A stretch of DNA of 64,000 nucleotides from Sambucus nigra (Eukaryota; Streptophyta; Magnoliopsida; Dipsacales; Adoxaceae): the NCBI GenBank assembly GCA_949130495.1, contig OX422210.1, forward strand, positions 638,996,585 to 639,060,584, read 5' to 3'. Shown here piece after piece: positions 48,001 to 57,737 of the stretch. Both the position numbers and the translations under genes were made by a program. The notes under the pieces are model-generated. The model saw only the letters and a list, made by a program, of their open reading frames with translations, was not told the origin of the DNA and did not search any database. Every line of letters begins with the position of its first letter. Position 1 is the first letter of the stretch.

Positions 48001-50752
48001 GGTTAGTAACAAAATTCATAGTTCAGAAGGTTTCGCATAAAAACAATTCAGGGGAGTATCTTGCAAAAACTGCATGCTCGTGTGTGTGTTTTGGGGCGGC
48101 CTGGGGGGGTGATGGGGATTGCACTCTGCCCTATTTTACTTCTTGAATTGTTGATATTATTTGTGTGATCCAGATGATGCAAATACAAAACCAGAGGATT
48201 CAAACTATACAGTGGATGTTCTTACAAGATGTGCAGTGCATAGGAATGAAGTTGCCAAGAAAACCATCAAGATTGTTTCGTTAAAGGAACCTGGAGAACC
48301 TGTAGTTGTTTCTGTTCCTATCTCTCAGGCAAAGTCCCTCGTTCTTCTTAGTTCTCCTTTTTTTTATTGTTATTGTCATCCCATTGAAAATATCATTGGT
48401 TTCTTTTTGCCCTTCCTCTTTCTTTTCTATTAAATTGTTTGGTAAAATTAAAAAGCTATAGGTTAGTTATATTGATCCTTTATTTTTAGGGCTTTTTACA
48501 ATTAGGTCCCTGGAGCTTCTAACTATTGAGATGTGGTCCAAACGCCTTTAAATTAGACATCAGGTAATATGTGATTTTGGAACGGTATTTGTACCGCATC
48601 CAAATAATAATTTTTTGAAGCAAAAACTAAGTGGACTTAAGTCAATAAGAATGTTTACACGGTCAATTGTCAAATGGAAAGTGTTTTTTATTTATAAAAA
48701 TAGGTTAATAATATAATGCAATGTGATTTGAGAAATACAATTTAACTGTTTATTTGTACAGATTGATGGTTTAAGTAGTGTTCGACTAATAATAGCAAAG
48801 GATCTTCTGCCATTGGAAGCTCGAGAAAATACTGTGAAGAAGGTGTCTGAGGTTCTTTCCAGATTTGCGAAAGATGGAATGCCTCTCTTGGATCCTGAAG
48901 AAGACATGAAGGTTGCATGTCATATTTCTCTTCTTCTTTCGACCTATTTGATTTTTTTTCTCCCCCTATTCTTTTAAGAGGGTTGTTCACACTTCTTATG
49001 TACATTCTTTAGATTCAAAGTGGCTCATATAGAAAGGCTGTTCGCCGGATAGAGGCTTTAGAGAGCCTGTTTGAAAAGCATGAAGTTGCGAAATCTCCTC
49101 TTATTGAGCATAAGCTCAAAGTTTTACACCAGAAGAAGGAACTTATTAGCAAAATTAAGTCAATTAAGAGAGCAATGCGAACTTCCACGGTACTGGCCTT
49201 TAAAGATGAACTTAAAGCAAGGAAAAGGGTCCTCAGGAGACTAGGGTAAGAAAATCTTTTCGAGACATTTATTATTTTTTCTTTTCTTGTCTTGATTTAT
49301 CAAGGATTAATTTTATTGTAAATAACCTGCAGATATGTTACGAGTGATGATGTTGTGGGGTTGAAGGGGAAGGTGGCTTGTGAAATCAGTAGCGCAGATG
49401 AATTGACTTTGACCGAACTCATGTTTAATGGGGTTTTTAAGGACATAAAGGTAGAAGAGATGATATCGCTTCTCTCTTGTTTTGTGTGGCAAGAGAAGCT
49501 TAAGGAGGCTCAGAAGCCTCGGGAGGAACTCGAGTTGCTCTTCACACAATTGCAAGATACAGCTCGGAGGGTGGCCAAAGTTCAGCTTGAGTGCAAGGTA
49601 CCCATGCCTGCTTCTTTTCTTTTCTTTTTTAGTAAATGCATCTGAATTATTACTCTGCTTTGAATGGACATGTTTACTTTCAAGGGGGTGATGGTAGTAA
49701 TTATAAAAAGGCCGTATCCAGTGCACAATGCTCCCATTTAATTATAGGGTCTAGGAGAGTCGGATGTCGGCTGTCCTTACCCCCATATATGGTGGGAGAG
49801 ACTGCTCTCATGTCTCGAACCCGCAGCTTGGGCGAGGGCACTTGACCCATGGATTCTCCTAAATCATTTACAATTAGACTTACCCCTGCATTTATAAGGT
49901 ACAAGTGGGTTAATGCACTTGCGGCAGGGTTTGTCTAGTTTTGGAACTTCCAGGGGGGGGTAAGTCTAATTATGCAATTATTTCAGAGGGCAATGTAAAA
50001 AAAACCCTAAAAATAAGAATAAAAAAAACTTCATTGAATTCTCTTGATCTAGAAGCTGATATATAATGTGGAAAAAATTCATCTAAAAAATAAAAATCTA
50101 TTCTTCTCTTGATGAAGTCCTCTTAAGAACAACTATAGTTCTAAACCACAACTGAAAGGTAATGGGGGTGTCGGGAGTTTATAAAGCAGGAATTGGTGAC
50201 TCTTGTAACTGGCTAATAAGTTCCATCTATCAGGTCAAATTTTGGCCACAATTGTGTCTAAAATCACATAATTATAGGTCATACACTTGTTTACAATTTT
50301 GTAAAAACAAAACTTTTAACCCCGAATATGTGAAAGTACTTGTCAATGTTACACTTCACCCTCATGAAAAATATTTCACCTTTAGGCATTGCTAGTTAGT
50401 CCCCGTTTTTTTCAATGAATGCGTATTTCTTTTAGCTGATCATCAAACTTAAAAGTCCTGTTGGTTTCGATAGGTTCAAATTGACGTGGAGAGTTTCGCG
50501 AGCTCTTTCCGACCTGATATCATGGAGGCCGTTTATGCGTGGGCGAAAGGGTCCAAATTCTACGAGATAATGGAAATCACCCAGGTTTTCGAAGGCAGCT
50601 TAATTAGGGCTATCAGAAGACTTGAGGAGGTTCTTCAACAGCTAATACAAGCAGCAAAATCTGTCGGGGAAACCGAACTTGAAGCAAAATTCGAAGATGC
50701 AGTTTCCAAGATCAAGAGGGATATTGTCTTCGCAGCATCACTTTACTTGTAG
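23218..50752 (+). CDS. MTR4: MTR4, Ski2-like DExH-box RNA helicase of the nuclear exosome (14 exons, 990 aa)
   Basis: MTR4 is the ATP-dependent 3'-5' RNA helicase that feeds structured RNAs such as pre-rRNA spacers to the nuclear exosome. Exons: 23218-23472, 23551-23751, 23837-24055, 32154-32495, 33000-33104, 33312-33422, 33664-33914, 47300-47423, 47517-47799, 48174-48328, 48762-48911, 49013-49245, 49333-49597, 50474-50752. They join in phase to 2973 nt with no internal stop, close to the roughly 988 aa of Arabidopsis MTR4. Motifs: Walker A AGKT (residues 92-95), DEVH (179-182), SAT (210-212), [10 protein letters not shown] (453-462), then the arch/KOW region and a C-terminal DSHCT domain ending FAASLYL. 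The start MGSVKRK and arch sequence fit MTR4 rather than its paralogue HEN2. Introns 5 and 10 begin GC; introns 3 and 7 are 8098 and 13385 bp and full of transposons. Trp159 replaces the usual Leu. Confidence 0.95.
24759..25049. mobile_element. Tourist-like MITE (291 bp)
   Basis: Inverted ends GGGTGTGTGTTTAATAG and, on the other strand at the right end, GGGTGTGTTTGATGG. The flanks are CTA on the left and TTA on the right, one mismatch from the 3-bp TWA duplication of PIF/Harbinger MITEs. There is no coding content. Confidence 0.5.
25893..26297 (+). mobile_element. Partial LTR element: 5' LTR and primer-binding site
   Basis: A block from about TGTGATGTG (25893) to TTTACATCA (26283) is followed by TGGTATCAGAG (26287-26297), complementary to the 3' end of initiator Met tRNA and the usual plant LTR primer-binding site. 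A promoter-like CAATAAATAGGC lies near 26137. The downstream DNA (26300-26660) is C-rich with a degenerate CCCTAA run, and no matching 3' LTR was found, so the element is truncated. Confidence 0.55.
26880..27840. repeat. Imperfect large inverted repeat of T-rich/A-rich units
   Basis: The left half is T-rich with repeats of TTTTGGTAAGACTTTG and TTTTTACCCC. The right half is A-rich with the complementary GGGGTAAAACTTAG and TTTTACCAAAA. Each arm seems to hold several roughly 100-bp diverged units, and a (CT)n tract near 27306-27328 lies close to the centre. Strand composition flips near 27350. It could be a decayed foldback element. The short frames in it are artefacts. Confidence 0.45.
28936..31314 (-). 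mobile_element. Non-autonomous LTR retrotransposon in MTR4 intron 3
   Basis: Read on the minus strand: 5' LTR 31314-30835, primer-binding site TGGTATCAGAG (30831-30821), interior of about 1.5 kb, polypurine tract AAGTGGGGGAGAATGA (near 29294-29311), 3' LTR 29293-28936. The LTRs begin TGTAT and end CATCA and share long stretches. The 5' LTR has about 120 bp more. No pol is visible; a minus frame at 30439-30137 is unrecognised. The flanks (GTAAT and TTTGT) do not match, so the target duplication is lost or an edge is rearranged, as the adjoining duplication suggests. Confidence 0.7.
31138..31602. repeat. Tandem duplication of about 231 bp across the LTR edge
   Basis: The segment starting ATTCTAGAAGGCTCCC (31138-31368) is repeated at 31369-31602 with very few differences (one is an extra TA). 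The unit contains the outer end of the minus-strand element's 5' LTR plus flanking DNA with a TATATAAA-like string, so the element's border was duplicated after insertion. Confidence 0.85.
32154..33914 (+). CDS. MTR4: MTR4 exons 4-7: second RecA domain
   Basis: Exon 4 (114 codons) joins the RecA domains ([21 protein letters not shown]). Exon 5 (35 codons; ends LPQ) is followed by a GC donor, CAG|GCAAGT. Exon 6 (37 codons) has [14 protein letters not shown]. Exon 7 has [16 protein letters not shown] and the motif VI arginine fingers ([10 protein letters not shown]), and ends in phase 2 with AG, completed to Ser by T at 47300. Intron 4 holds a low-confidence MITE-like block (about 32700-32900) with AAATCCCCTGAA and its near complement. 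Confidence 0.95.
35640..36060. repeat. GAGCTCG-rich repeat, possibly a hAT-type MITE remnant
   Basis: Many AGCTCG/GAGCTCGGCTCG strings in both orientations, ending with a CTCGCCTCGCCTCGC run near 35999-36028. Such text is common in plant hAT-type MITEs, but no termini or duplication were found. Confidence 0.35.
36296..37010. repeat. About 66-bp minisatellite with internal GAGGAG..CTCCTC hairpins
   Basis: About eleven imperfect units, each of the form AATTTGGGCGAGGAGGCCC, a short loop, GGGGCTCCTCGTCCC, then a tail such as CAGAATTTACAGAAATAG. Within each unit GAGGAGG..C and G..CTCCTC can pair. Overlapping frames on both strands are artefacts. A separate short duplication follows (AGGAGGTGGTCCTTGAGAC at about 37288 and 37334). 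Confidence 0.85.
37863..38831. mobile_element. Non-autonomous hAT-type element (969 bp), duplication GGTGCTGC
   Basis: Ends CAATGTTTAAAAAGGCG and its reverse complement, flanked by perfect 8-bp repeats GGTGCTGC (37855-37862 and 38832-38839), the hAT signature. Both subterminal regions are packed with GAGGCG/CGCCTC strings, probable transposase-binding repeats. The middle is A/T-rich and non-coding. A related end (GCCTCACGCCTTTTTAAACAC) is at 28309-28330 in intron 3. Confidence 0.93.
39569..39919 (+). repeat. 5' LTR of the gag-only element
   Basis: 351 bp, TGATGTGATCC to TTACGTCA, with a TATA-like CCTATAAATAGACC near 39795. The primer-binding site follows after 2 bp. Confidence 0.88.
39922..39933 (+). 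promoter_or_regulatory. Primer-binding site, initiator Met tRNA type
   Basis: TGGTATCAGAGC, complementary to the 3' end of plant initiator Met tRNA, placed 2 bp after the LTR. Confidence 0.88.
39964..41542. mobile_element. hAT-family copy A (1579 bp), duplication GTGAGGTG
   Basis: Palindromic termini CATGGTTCAAAGTCTCG and its complement, flanked by GTGAGGTG (39956-39963 and 41543-41550). Near 41216-41275 it retains a frame [19 protein letters not shown], which resembles the start of the BED zinc finger of plant hAT transposases and stops before the first cysteines. This marks copy A as a deletion derivative of an autonomous hAT. It sits in the leader of the gag-only element. Confidence 0.92.
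41850..42085. repeat. 30-bp tandem array in hAT copy B
   Basis: About seven units based on TCGGCCCATATCGGCGATAT, each holding one or two CGATATCG-type palindromes. Being a multiple of three, it yields a spurious minus-strand frame of 10-residue repeats. The position just inside the left terminus suggests subterminal transposase-binding repeats. Confidence 0.8.
42365..42604. repeat. Perfect 100-bp inverted repeat with 40-bp spacer
   Basis: 42365-42464 is the exact reverse complement of 42505-42604 on my base-by-base comparison, and the pairing continues outward with mismatches to about 42340 and 42615. It is AT-rich and lies inside hAT copy B. Confidence 0.92.
45176..45620 (+). repeat. 3' LTR of the gag-only element, with an internal 97-bp duplication
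   Basis: 445 bp, TGATGTGATCC to TTACGTCA. It is about 94 bp longer than the 5' LTR because a unit starting GATTTAGGTGAACAC (45308) is repeated at 45405. Apart from this the LTRs are very similar, so insertion was later than that of the surrounding element. Confidence 0.88.
46423..46920. mobile_element. Non-autonomous hAT-type MITE (498 bp), duplication TAAGAATG
   Basis: Termini CAGTGGCGGATCC and its near complement GGCTCCGCCACCG, flanked by TAAGAATG (46415-46422 and 46921-46928). The interior is AT-rich and non-coding. The CAGTGGCGGAGCC-type end is common in plant genomes. Confidence 0.92.
47300..50752 (+). CDS. MTR4: MTR4 exons 8-14: arch/KOW insertion and C-terminal helical domain
   Basis: Exon 8 ([14 protein letters not shown]) and exon 9 ([30 protein letters not shown]) form the winged-helix and arch stalk. 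Exon 10 ([11 protein letters not shown]) belongs to the arch/KOW part and ends before a GC donor, CAG|GCAAAG. Exons 11-12 ([31 protein letters not shown]) lead back. Exons 13-14 encode the DSHCT region ([30 protein letters not shown]) ending FAASLYL and TAG at 50750-50752. Split codons at 495, 631 and 810 resolve to Ser, Asp and Gly as in the family. Confidence 0.95.
49705..49866 (-). mobile_element. Au-like SINE in MTR4 intron 13
   Basis: On the minus strand it carries a Pol III box B-like GGTTCGAGAC (49821-49812). It continues with GGGGTAAGGACAGCC, and GGGAGCATTGTGCACTGG near the 3' end, finishing in GGATACGGCCTTTTTATAA. This order and 3' tail match the plant Au SINE family as I remember it. 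Exact ends and target duplication were not fixed. Confidence 0.7.
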
Positions 50753-51060
50753 TCGTGGCTTGCTGAGTAGATGCATTGGACTAGATTTTATTATCGGATA
50801 GAGTAGTGGTGATTGGTTGAGACAAGTTTTGTTATGCGATGTGCTGATATTTCTGCCCTTGTAAAAGGTGTCGCTAAAGAGGAGATTAATTTCAAGAGGA
50901 TATGAACCTCGGGGAGGAGGCAAACGACTTTAGATGTATTATAGCAGATGAAGTACAGATTGAGGTTGCACTAATTAATTTATCAGCACTATATTCTTCT
51001 CAAATAATATATAATTTTTTTGCTCATTACTGTAATGGTGCTTCAATATAATTTTTGACT
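50753..51060 (+). other. MTR4 3' UTR region
   Basis: After the stop the sequence is non-coding, with AT-rich AATATATAATTTTTTTGC near 51006 and CAATATAATTTTTG near 51044 as possible polyadenylation context. The poly(A) site cannot be fixed without transcripts. Confidence 0.4.
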
Positions 51061-52281
51061 TTGGAATCTCATAGCACAGGTAATTTTTTTTTTTCATTAC
51101 AGGAATGCCTTAATTCTAGACGGAAAGCAGTTTATAAAAAGTTACTCCACAAATGTGTTGGTATTTGATTGAGGATGGACTGAGTCCTACTTATCAGTAA
51201 TCTGCACAATAAGATACAGGCATTACCTTTTTACTTTTTTTTTAAACAAATGAGGATCGAGTCCATATGGGTTTCATTGGGCACGAGCTTCTGCAATTAA
51301 GTAATCATAGTGTGATATACTCGTTCCGTCCCAAATTAAGAGCTCGCTATTCTTTTTTAGCTCGTCCCAAATTAATAGTTTAACTTTTTTTATTTGTACA
51401 TAATCAATAATCCAAATTTTACGATGAATCTTGACCATTGATTGAAGGTATTCTTAATCTATAATTTTTTTTTTAATGTTTGACCCAGTTTTTGAGACTT
51501 GACCGTGGCTAGGTGCTAATGCACACTTGTTTACTGTGCTTACGTGGGCGTTGTCTGGTCAAACATATTGGGATATGATATATTCCTGTTTATTTAATTG
51601 GTTGACACATGAGTTCTTACCTCACGACAGGGAGGTCAAGAGAGTTTGGGGTCACATGCCATAGAGTGTCCGGTTGAATGCGGAGTGGAGGGCATCCATG
51701 AGAGTTGTACTGGCAGTTGGATGGTTATGTACTTATGTGCCGGCCAAATTCTGGCTGAGCTGAATTCATGTGGGTCAAACGTGGATTGAAAAGCGGGAAG
51801 GGTTGTGCCAATCTTTTTTTCTTCTATTTTTTTTTTGTGGGTGTAACCAGTTTTACATAGGGTTACCTGTGTATTAGTCTCAATTTAAGGGTCACTTCTC
51901 GTTTGAGTCCTATTAACTCGCATGCCTTAATCTATTATCTATATTATACCTCTAATACGATAGTATTTGAGGTATAAATTATAATTAATAGTTAAGAGTG
52001 AAAGGTTAGTAAGAGACTTATTAAGGCTTTAAGGTAACCTTTTCAATACATATTGAACAGACGAGATGTTAAAATCTTGGCGTCTTTATAATTTCGTTAC
52101 ATTTTATTTTTCCCAATTAATTCATGTCTTTCCATCTTTTGTGTCGTCTCTCTCTTTCTACCTAAGAATCCTCGACCCTTTATCTTCTCCTAAATGACTC
52201 CTCCATATTCCCATAGCAGTATAAAAACGTCCATCTTCACTCTGGATTTCATCACAACAACATATCAAATTCATTTAACCT
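51061..52281. other. Intergenic, with Stowaway-like text
   Basis: No gene seen. Near 51320-51385 CCGTCCCAAATTAAGAG and CGTCCCAAATTAATAG resemble Stowaway MITE ends repeated in direct order, but no opposite terminus is found. Confidence 0.35.
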
Positions 52282-52284
52282 TTA

Positions 52285-52529
52285 GGGTCCGTTTGGTTCG
52301 GGGTAAAATATGTTTTAACGCGGTGAAAAGTAATATGGTGAAATACGTTTTCACCTCTTTAAATTAATTTTTTTTTTAGTTGACATTGTGAATAAGTGCA
52401 TACCCTATAATTATGAAACTTTAAACAAGAATTGAGAAAAAAAATTTAACTTTAAATAAGTGAAAACGTATTTCACCATATTACTTTTCACCGCGTTGAA
52501 ACATATTTTACCCCGAACCAAACGGACCC
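52285..52529. mobile_element. Tourist-type MITE (245 bp), duplication TTA
   Basis: Long inverted repeats of about 70-80 bp start GGGTCCGTTTGGTTCGGGG and are near identical in the two arms. TTA flanks both sides (52282-52284 and 52530-52532), fitting PIF/Harbinger. The whole unit would fold into one hairpin. Confidence 0.92.
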
Positions 52530-53120
52530 TTATTCTTTTCCTTTTTATATCTCTTTCAATTATTATTTTTAATTATGTTTAATTTTTTCCCATCACTGCA
52601 TAAGAAATTCCTAGCTTCTAATTAAAAATGTGTTAAACCTCATAATGGACTCTTTACTTTGTCAGTGAGATAATCTCCAGAATTAACGTCAGCCTTCACC
52701 GAAGCCAGTTGTGGAGGAAGATAATGACCAAGATTTGAAGTATTTTGAGAGCATCAAGTATAGCCATTGAGATACCAAGCTTCAAGGATTCAAAGAATTT
52801 CGCATACCAAAGTAAACTAATAAAGTAACAGTTGAGGCAATTGGGTTCTATATCAAATTTGTTTTTTTTTTATCTTCAATGATTTATTTATACATTATGT
52901 TGAAAGCTCATAATAATTTTAGCTTATACCATAGTTTCAACTTCTTTATTACTTATAATTTATAAAGGAGCAACAATATGGGTTGTAGTGGTATAAGGTG
53001 GGTGAAAGTTTTTGAAAGGTTTAGTTATGGAGGTCGGTAGGGGAGAGAGAGAAAAGATGGGTGGTTGGTATGAGAGAGGAAAGAGAATCGTGTGATTTTT
53101 TTTTTGTGAGTTTTGAAATA

Positions 53121-54520
53121 GAGCAATGCTAGACTACCCGGGTCTTAACCCCGGGTTAGTACAGGGAGGGGAATTTTTTCTTTTCTTTTCTTGGTTTCTC
53201 ATGGCATGAATTAGTTTTTTAGGGTTATTGGCTTTTTTTTTATATTTAAAAAAAGCTATTTTATTAGAAAAAAATATTTTTATAAATTAAAAAAATGTAT
53301 TGTTAAAAAACACTATTTTAATATAAAAATTATATTAAAAATAATTTCTTATTAGAATATTTTTTTAACGTGGACATTTAAACAGTTTTAAGAAATACAA
53401 AATTTGCTTTAAATGTTGTAAAATAAAACAAAAAAGTTTAAAAATAAGGGTTGCCGCTGGTGCGAGCCTTTAAAAGTAAGAGAATATTAGGTAAATGGGT
53501 GTTTGAGGGAATAAATGAGTTAAAAATAATAAGAAAAAAATAATTTCTTATCAGAATAGTTTTTTATCAAGGACATTTAAACAGTTTTACGAAATACAAA
53601 AATTGTTTTAAATGTTGTAAAATAAAAAAAATTAAGTTTAAAAATAAAGGGTGCCGTTGGCGCTGACCTTTAAAAATAAGAGAATACTGGGTAAATGGGT
53701 GTTTGAGGGACTAAATGAGTTAAAAAAAATAAAAAATACAATAATTTAAAAAAAAAACTATTCTAATAAGAAATTGTTTTTTTAAACTATTTTTAGGATC
53801 AAATACCAAAAGGTATCTCAAATATTTTTTAATACACATTTAGTCAAAATCTTTTTATTTTGTTCCAAAAAATCCAAGAAACTTTTTATATATGCCATTT
53901 AATTTTAACTCATTTAACATGAGAAATCAATGGGAAAAAAAGGGTACCCGGTACTACCCCGATGTTTACAACCGGGTAGTGTAGACTTATTCTTTTAAAT
54001 GTTGTAAACACCGGGGTAGTACCCAAGAATTAACCCTGGGTTAGTACATGGAGGCCCCGTTTTTAGAAATACAAATATTGTTTTAAATGTTGTAAAAAAA
54101 ATATTAAGTTTAAAAATAAGGGGTGTCGCTGGCGCGAACCTTTAAAAATAAGTAAATATTGGGTAATGGGTGTTTGAGGGACTAAATGAGTTAAAAATAA
54201 TTAAAAAAATAAATAAAAGAATAATACTAGACAACCCGAGAGATAGTGCTGAGCTAATTAAAAAAAAAGTTTAAAAATAATGGGTGCTGGTGGCGCTGAC
54301 CTGTAAAAATAAGAGAAGATTGAATAAATGAGTGTTTAAGGGAATAAATGAGTTAAAAATATTTTTTTTAAAAACAAAAAAAAACTAATTAAAAAAATAA
54401 TTCTAATAATTTTATTTATTTTTTATTTTTTAAACTAATTTTACATGAGAAATCAAAAAAAAAAAAAGTGTCCTCCATGTACTAACCCGGGGTTAACTCC
54501 CGAGTAGTGTATCATTTTTC
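53121..54520. mobile_element. MULE-type MITE cluster (1400 bp), 9-bp duplication TTTGAAATA
   Basis: Flanked by TTTGAAATA (53112-53120 and 54521-54529). The termini, about 50 bp and roughly 80% alike, carry AATGCTAGACTACCCGGG and the shared TTAACCCCGGGTTAGTACA. Inside, related end sequences recur (near 53942-54060 and 54221-54260), and a block with GGGTGTTTGAGGGA occurs four times (near 53490, 53697, 54170, 54328), as if copies inserted into or beside one another. It is non-coding. Confidence 0.85.
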
Positions 54521-54529
54521 TTTGAAATA

Positions 54530-55215
54530 AGATTTGTGAGGTTAGTTGGGTGTATGTAATTTTTATTATGGGAGGGTGTGAGTGAGAGTAGTGTTAAGGT
54601 CTATGTGTGGAATATTGTATGGTATATGTGTTTAAATTTGTCCCTACTTAGAAAAAAAGAATTCTCTAAATATTTATAACTCAACTAAAAATATTAAATT
54701 AATAAAAATAAAAAATAAAATCTATTAAAACCAAAAATTAGATTCTAACCTATAAACTAATAAAAGACTCAAATAAAAACTAAACTAATAAAACTAAAAA
54801 GAAATAAAATAAAATAAATAAAAATCTAACCAATACGCACACCTATTATATTTGCATAAAATTATAAAAACAACCGACATAAATAAATAAATACACAGGC
54901 ACAAATATTTACAATCATACACACACAAATAAAATAAAAACAAATATATGGACAAATCATATATATCAAATAACACATAACACATAAATTAATCATATCA
55001 AATAGGAATTGATAGTATAATATGGCATAACCACCCCCTTTTCAGTCAATTCAACACATAAACCTTAAATATATTTTCTTAAATGTTATGATTAATATGA
55101 AAGAGGATTTCTTATTTTATATTGTACATAAATAATAAGTTTTTCAGTGATTCCAAAATACATGTGCTGAATAAATTCATTTTTTATTCGTTTATTTTAA
55201 GCCCCATTGATATTC
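54530..55215. other. A-rich spacer, no gene
   Basis: AT-rich with (AAATA)n-like runs near 54680-54830. No domain is recognised. It may be the body of the candidate Helitron that ends at 55244. Confidence 0.35.
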
Positions 55216-55218
55216 GTT

Positions 55219-55244
55219 CGCGTATCGCGCGGATTATATGCTAG
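55219..55244 (+). mobile_element. Candidate Helitron 3' terminus
   Basis: CGCGTATCGCG (55219-55229) can form a small hairpin and is followed 11 bp later by CTAG, then T, as at Helitron 3' ends (hairpin, spacer, CTRR, target T). No convincing 5' TC end was found upstream. Confidence 0.3.
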
Positions 55245-56702
55245 TATACTATAAATCGCAAGACACCCATTTATCACTACTACTGATCACTACATGCACA
55301 CAAACTCTCAATTAAACAACTGCCCTTCTATCTCTTTTCCAAATTCCTCCACGCATATTTCTCTCTTCCCGACCCGTTGCCATCTTTAAAACCCCTGATT
55401 AACCATTTGAAATTCCCCCATGCTCTTGATGTATTTTTTTTTATTTTGTTGCATCGTTGTGTTATGGGAGTTGATCCGCCATCAACAAGTATTGTGCATC
55501 GCTTTCGAGAATGTCTTTCAACCAATCTATATTAGTAATTTTTCTAGATATGAATCATATGGTTCTAACTTTATAATTAATTAAGATTCTTATAATAGGG
55601 ATTTGGCCGTTCTCATTCAAGTTTGGGTATTTTATTTGTGAATTCTAACATCAGGATTCCACAAGTTTGTTGTTTTATATGGGTGTTATTCCTTCCAAAC
55701 CTGGTATTGATCGGTTCAAGTCGATTTTGAGTATGTGAATATGTTATTTATTTATTTCAATCTAGGTTTGACTACATTTGTAAACTTTTTATCCGGGTTT
55801 GTTTAAATTTGTGATTTTTTAGTCTCGGTTTGTCTTAATTTTTGAAATTTTAATTTGGGTTTATCTTAGTTTTTGAATTATTAAACCGGGGTTGTATTAA
55901 TCTGTGAATTTTAATCTAGGTTTCGTTTAATCTATGAATTTTTAATCTTAACTTGTGAATTTTAATCTGGGGTTGTCTTGATATATGAATCTTTGATCTA
56001 TCATTTTTTTTTCTTTTTTTTTTAAAATTTGTGTATGATAAATTTAAGATCAAATTGATTTTAGTCTTGAAACTATAAAAAGATCACTTGACATCAAATT
56101 AATTTTAGCTGGTTCGATTTAAGTGTTCAATCACTAAATATTATCCATCCTACATAAAAGGGCTAATTTTTTCCTTTGTAAGTGTTCTTAAAGTTCTTCC
56201 TCTGCAAATATATGCCTATAATTTATTTGACAGATTGTTGTAGTGAATTTATCTTAAGATTTTGTAAGTGTACTTTTAAATTCTTTCTTAATTAATGTAA
56301 ATATGCCTACAATTAGTTTGATAGTTTGTCTTATTAAATTTATATGCTGTATTGGTATATAATTGGCCCCAAATGTATTTTCTAGTAGATTGTTAGCATT
56401 ATAATTTCTACATGAATTGATGTAATTTATTTACCATAACCGTGACATTTATATGTGTGTATAACTTAAGTAGAATGGAGTATTTTAACTTTGCTGTGAT
56501 AGAATTCCCAGCTAGTAGTGTATATTTGTGGTGGAAGTGGGTATATATGAGCATAACGTGTAAAGTTTTTTAGCGCTCAACAGCTAAAAAACCCTCAAAA
56601 CGATCATGTTGTCTCCGACCATCATACGAGTTACTCTTTTTTGTGTCAAAAAGTGCCCTTACGGTGCCGTTTCTCCCTACCTTCCTTCACACGAAACACA
56701 TG
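55245..56702. other. Intergenic, with a weak tandem repeat
   Basis: From about 55740 to 56000 a diverged unit of about 30-40 bp (GGGTTTGTCTTAATTT..GTGAATTTTAATCT) recurs roughly seven times. No gene is seen; a minus frame at 55328-55525 lacks family features. Confidence 0.4.
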
Positions 56703-56710
56703 GTTCAGGC

Positions 56711-57287
56711 TAGGCCTGTCAATGGGTCGGGTCTGGACCCGGATCCGACCCAAACCTGATCCGTATAATAGGGTCTGAGCATATTTTTTTGGACCCGAGA
56801 CCCGAAGATCCGAATATCCGAAGACCCGTTTATTAAACGGATAGGGTCTGGATCTTATACAAGACCCGGACCCGAAGACCCGGACCCGAATTGTACATTA
56901 TTATTTTGTATATATATACATATATACTATAAATTTATATATATTTATAAATATATCTTATCAATATAACATGTAAGTATTATATATAAAAATATATATT
57001 TATGTATATAATAAATATAAGTAATATATGTTTTATTTATACTAATAATATTCTACAATACATTACAAAATATTTTAATTTAAGATTAAATAATAAAGAA
57101 GGGGGATAAAATAAAATAAATATAAAATAAATGTACATATTTGACCAGACCCGGACCCGAACGGATCCGGGTCTGGATTCAATATTGTAGATCCGATGAA
57201 GACCCGGACCCGAACCCGATGAAGACCCGATTACACGGATCCGGATCTCCCTAAACCCGACCCGTCTCCGACCCGTTGACAGGCCTA
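56711..57287. mobile_element. Non-autonomous hAT-type element (577 bp), duplication GTTCAGGC
   Basis: Termini TAGGCCTGTCAATGGGTCGG and the near complement ending TTGACAGGCCTA, flanked by perfect GTTCAGGC (56703-56710 and 57288-57295). The subterminal parts are dense in GACCCGGACCCGA-type repeats; the centre is AT-rich. Confidence 0.92.
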
Positions 57288-57295
57288 GTTCAGGC

Positions 57296-57737
57296 TAATA
57301 AACAATAGAAAACTATACCATTTTGTTTTGATAAACTCTCACACGGAACACTGTTTTCATTATGAAAATAGTGGGGTCCACATTTCTATATTTACACACC
57401 CTCATTTTTTACCAATACTATAGAGTATCAACCTCCATAGACACCAATTTACCTTATGCTATGGGATTGTATTATGCTAAATACACACTTTTAAGTATCT
57501 CGGTGGGAAGGCATTCAGCACCCCAACTTACATTCCTATGAATAACACGCCTCTCGCGACTGCACAATCACTCCATGACAAATAACCCATTGTTGGCATC
57601 ATTGAATACCAATAGTAACCCTTCTCTCTCATATTTATCATTTGTTTAATAATTCCCAACTCATTTTGTGAAACCATATTGGGTATGCTCACCTTCAAAA
57701 TTTTATAACAGAGTAAAATACATTTTCTGACACTTAG
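57296..57737. other. Intergenic, nothing recognised
   Basis: No frame, repeat or terminus could be supported. Confidence 0.4.

Noticed and set aside
47880..48070. MITE in MTR4 intron 9
   Set aside because: TGCAAGAGATCTCC and GGGGAGTATCTTGCA look inverted, but no target duplication could be fixed and the match is short.
49313..49726. Minus-strand frame of 137 codons
   Set aside because: It is antisense to MTR4 exon 13 and has no domain.
54664..55244. Full Helitron from TCTCTAAATATT to CTAG
   Set aside because: The start is not preceded by A as at Helitron 5' ends and has no other support, so only the 3' terminus is listed, at low confidence.
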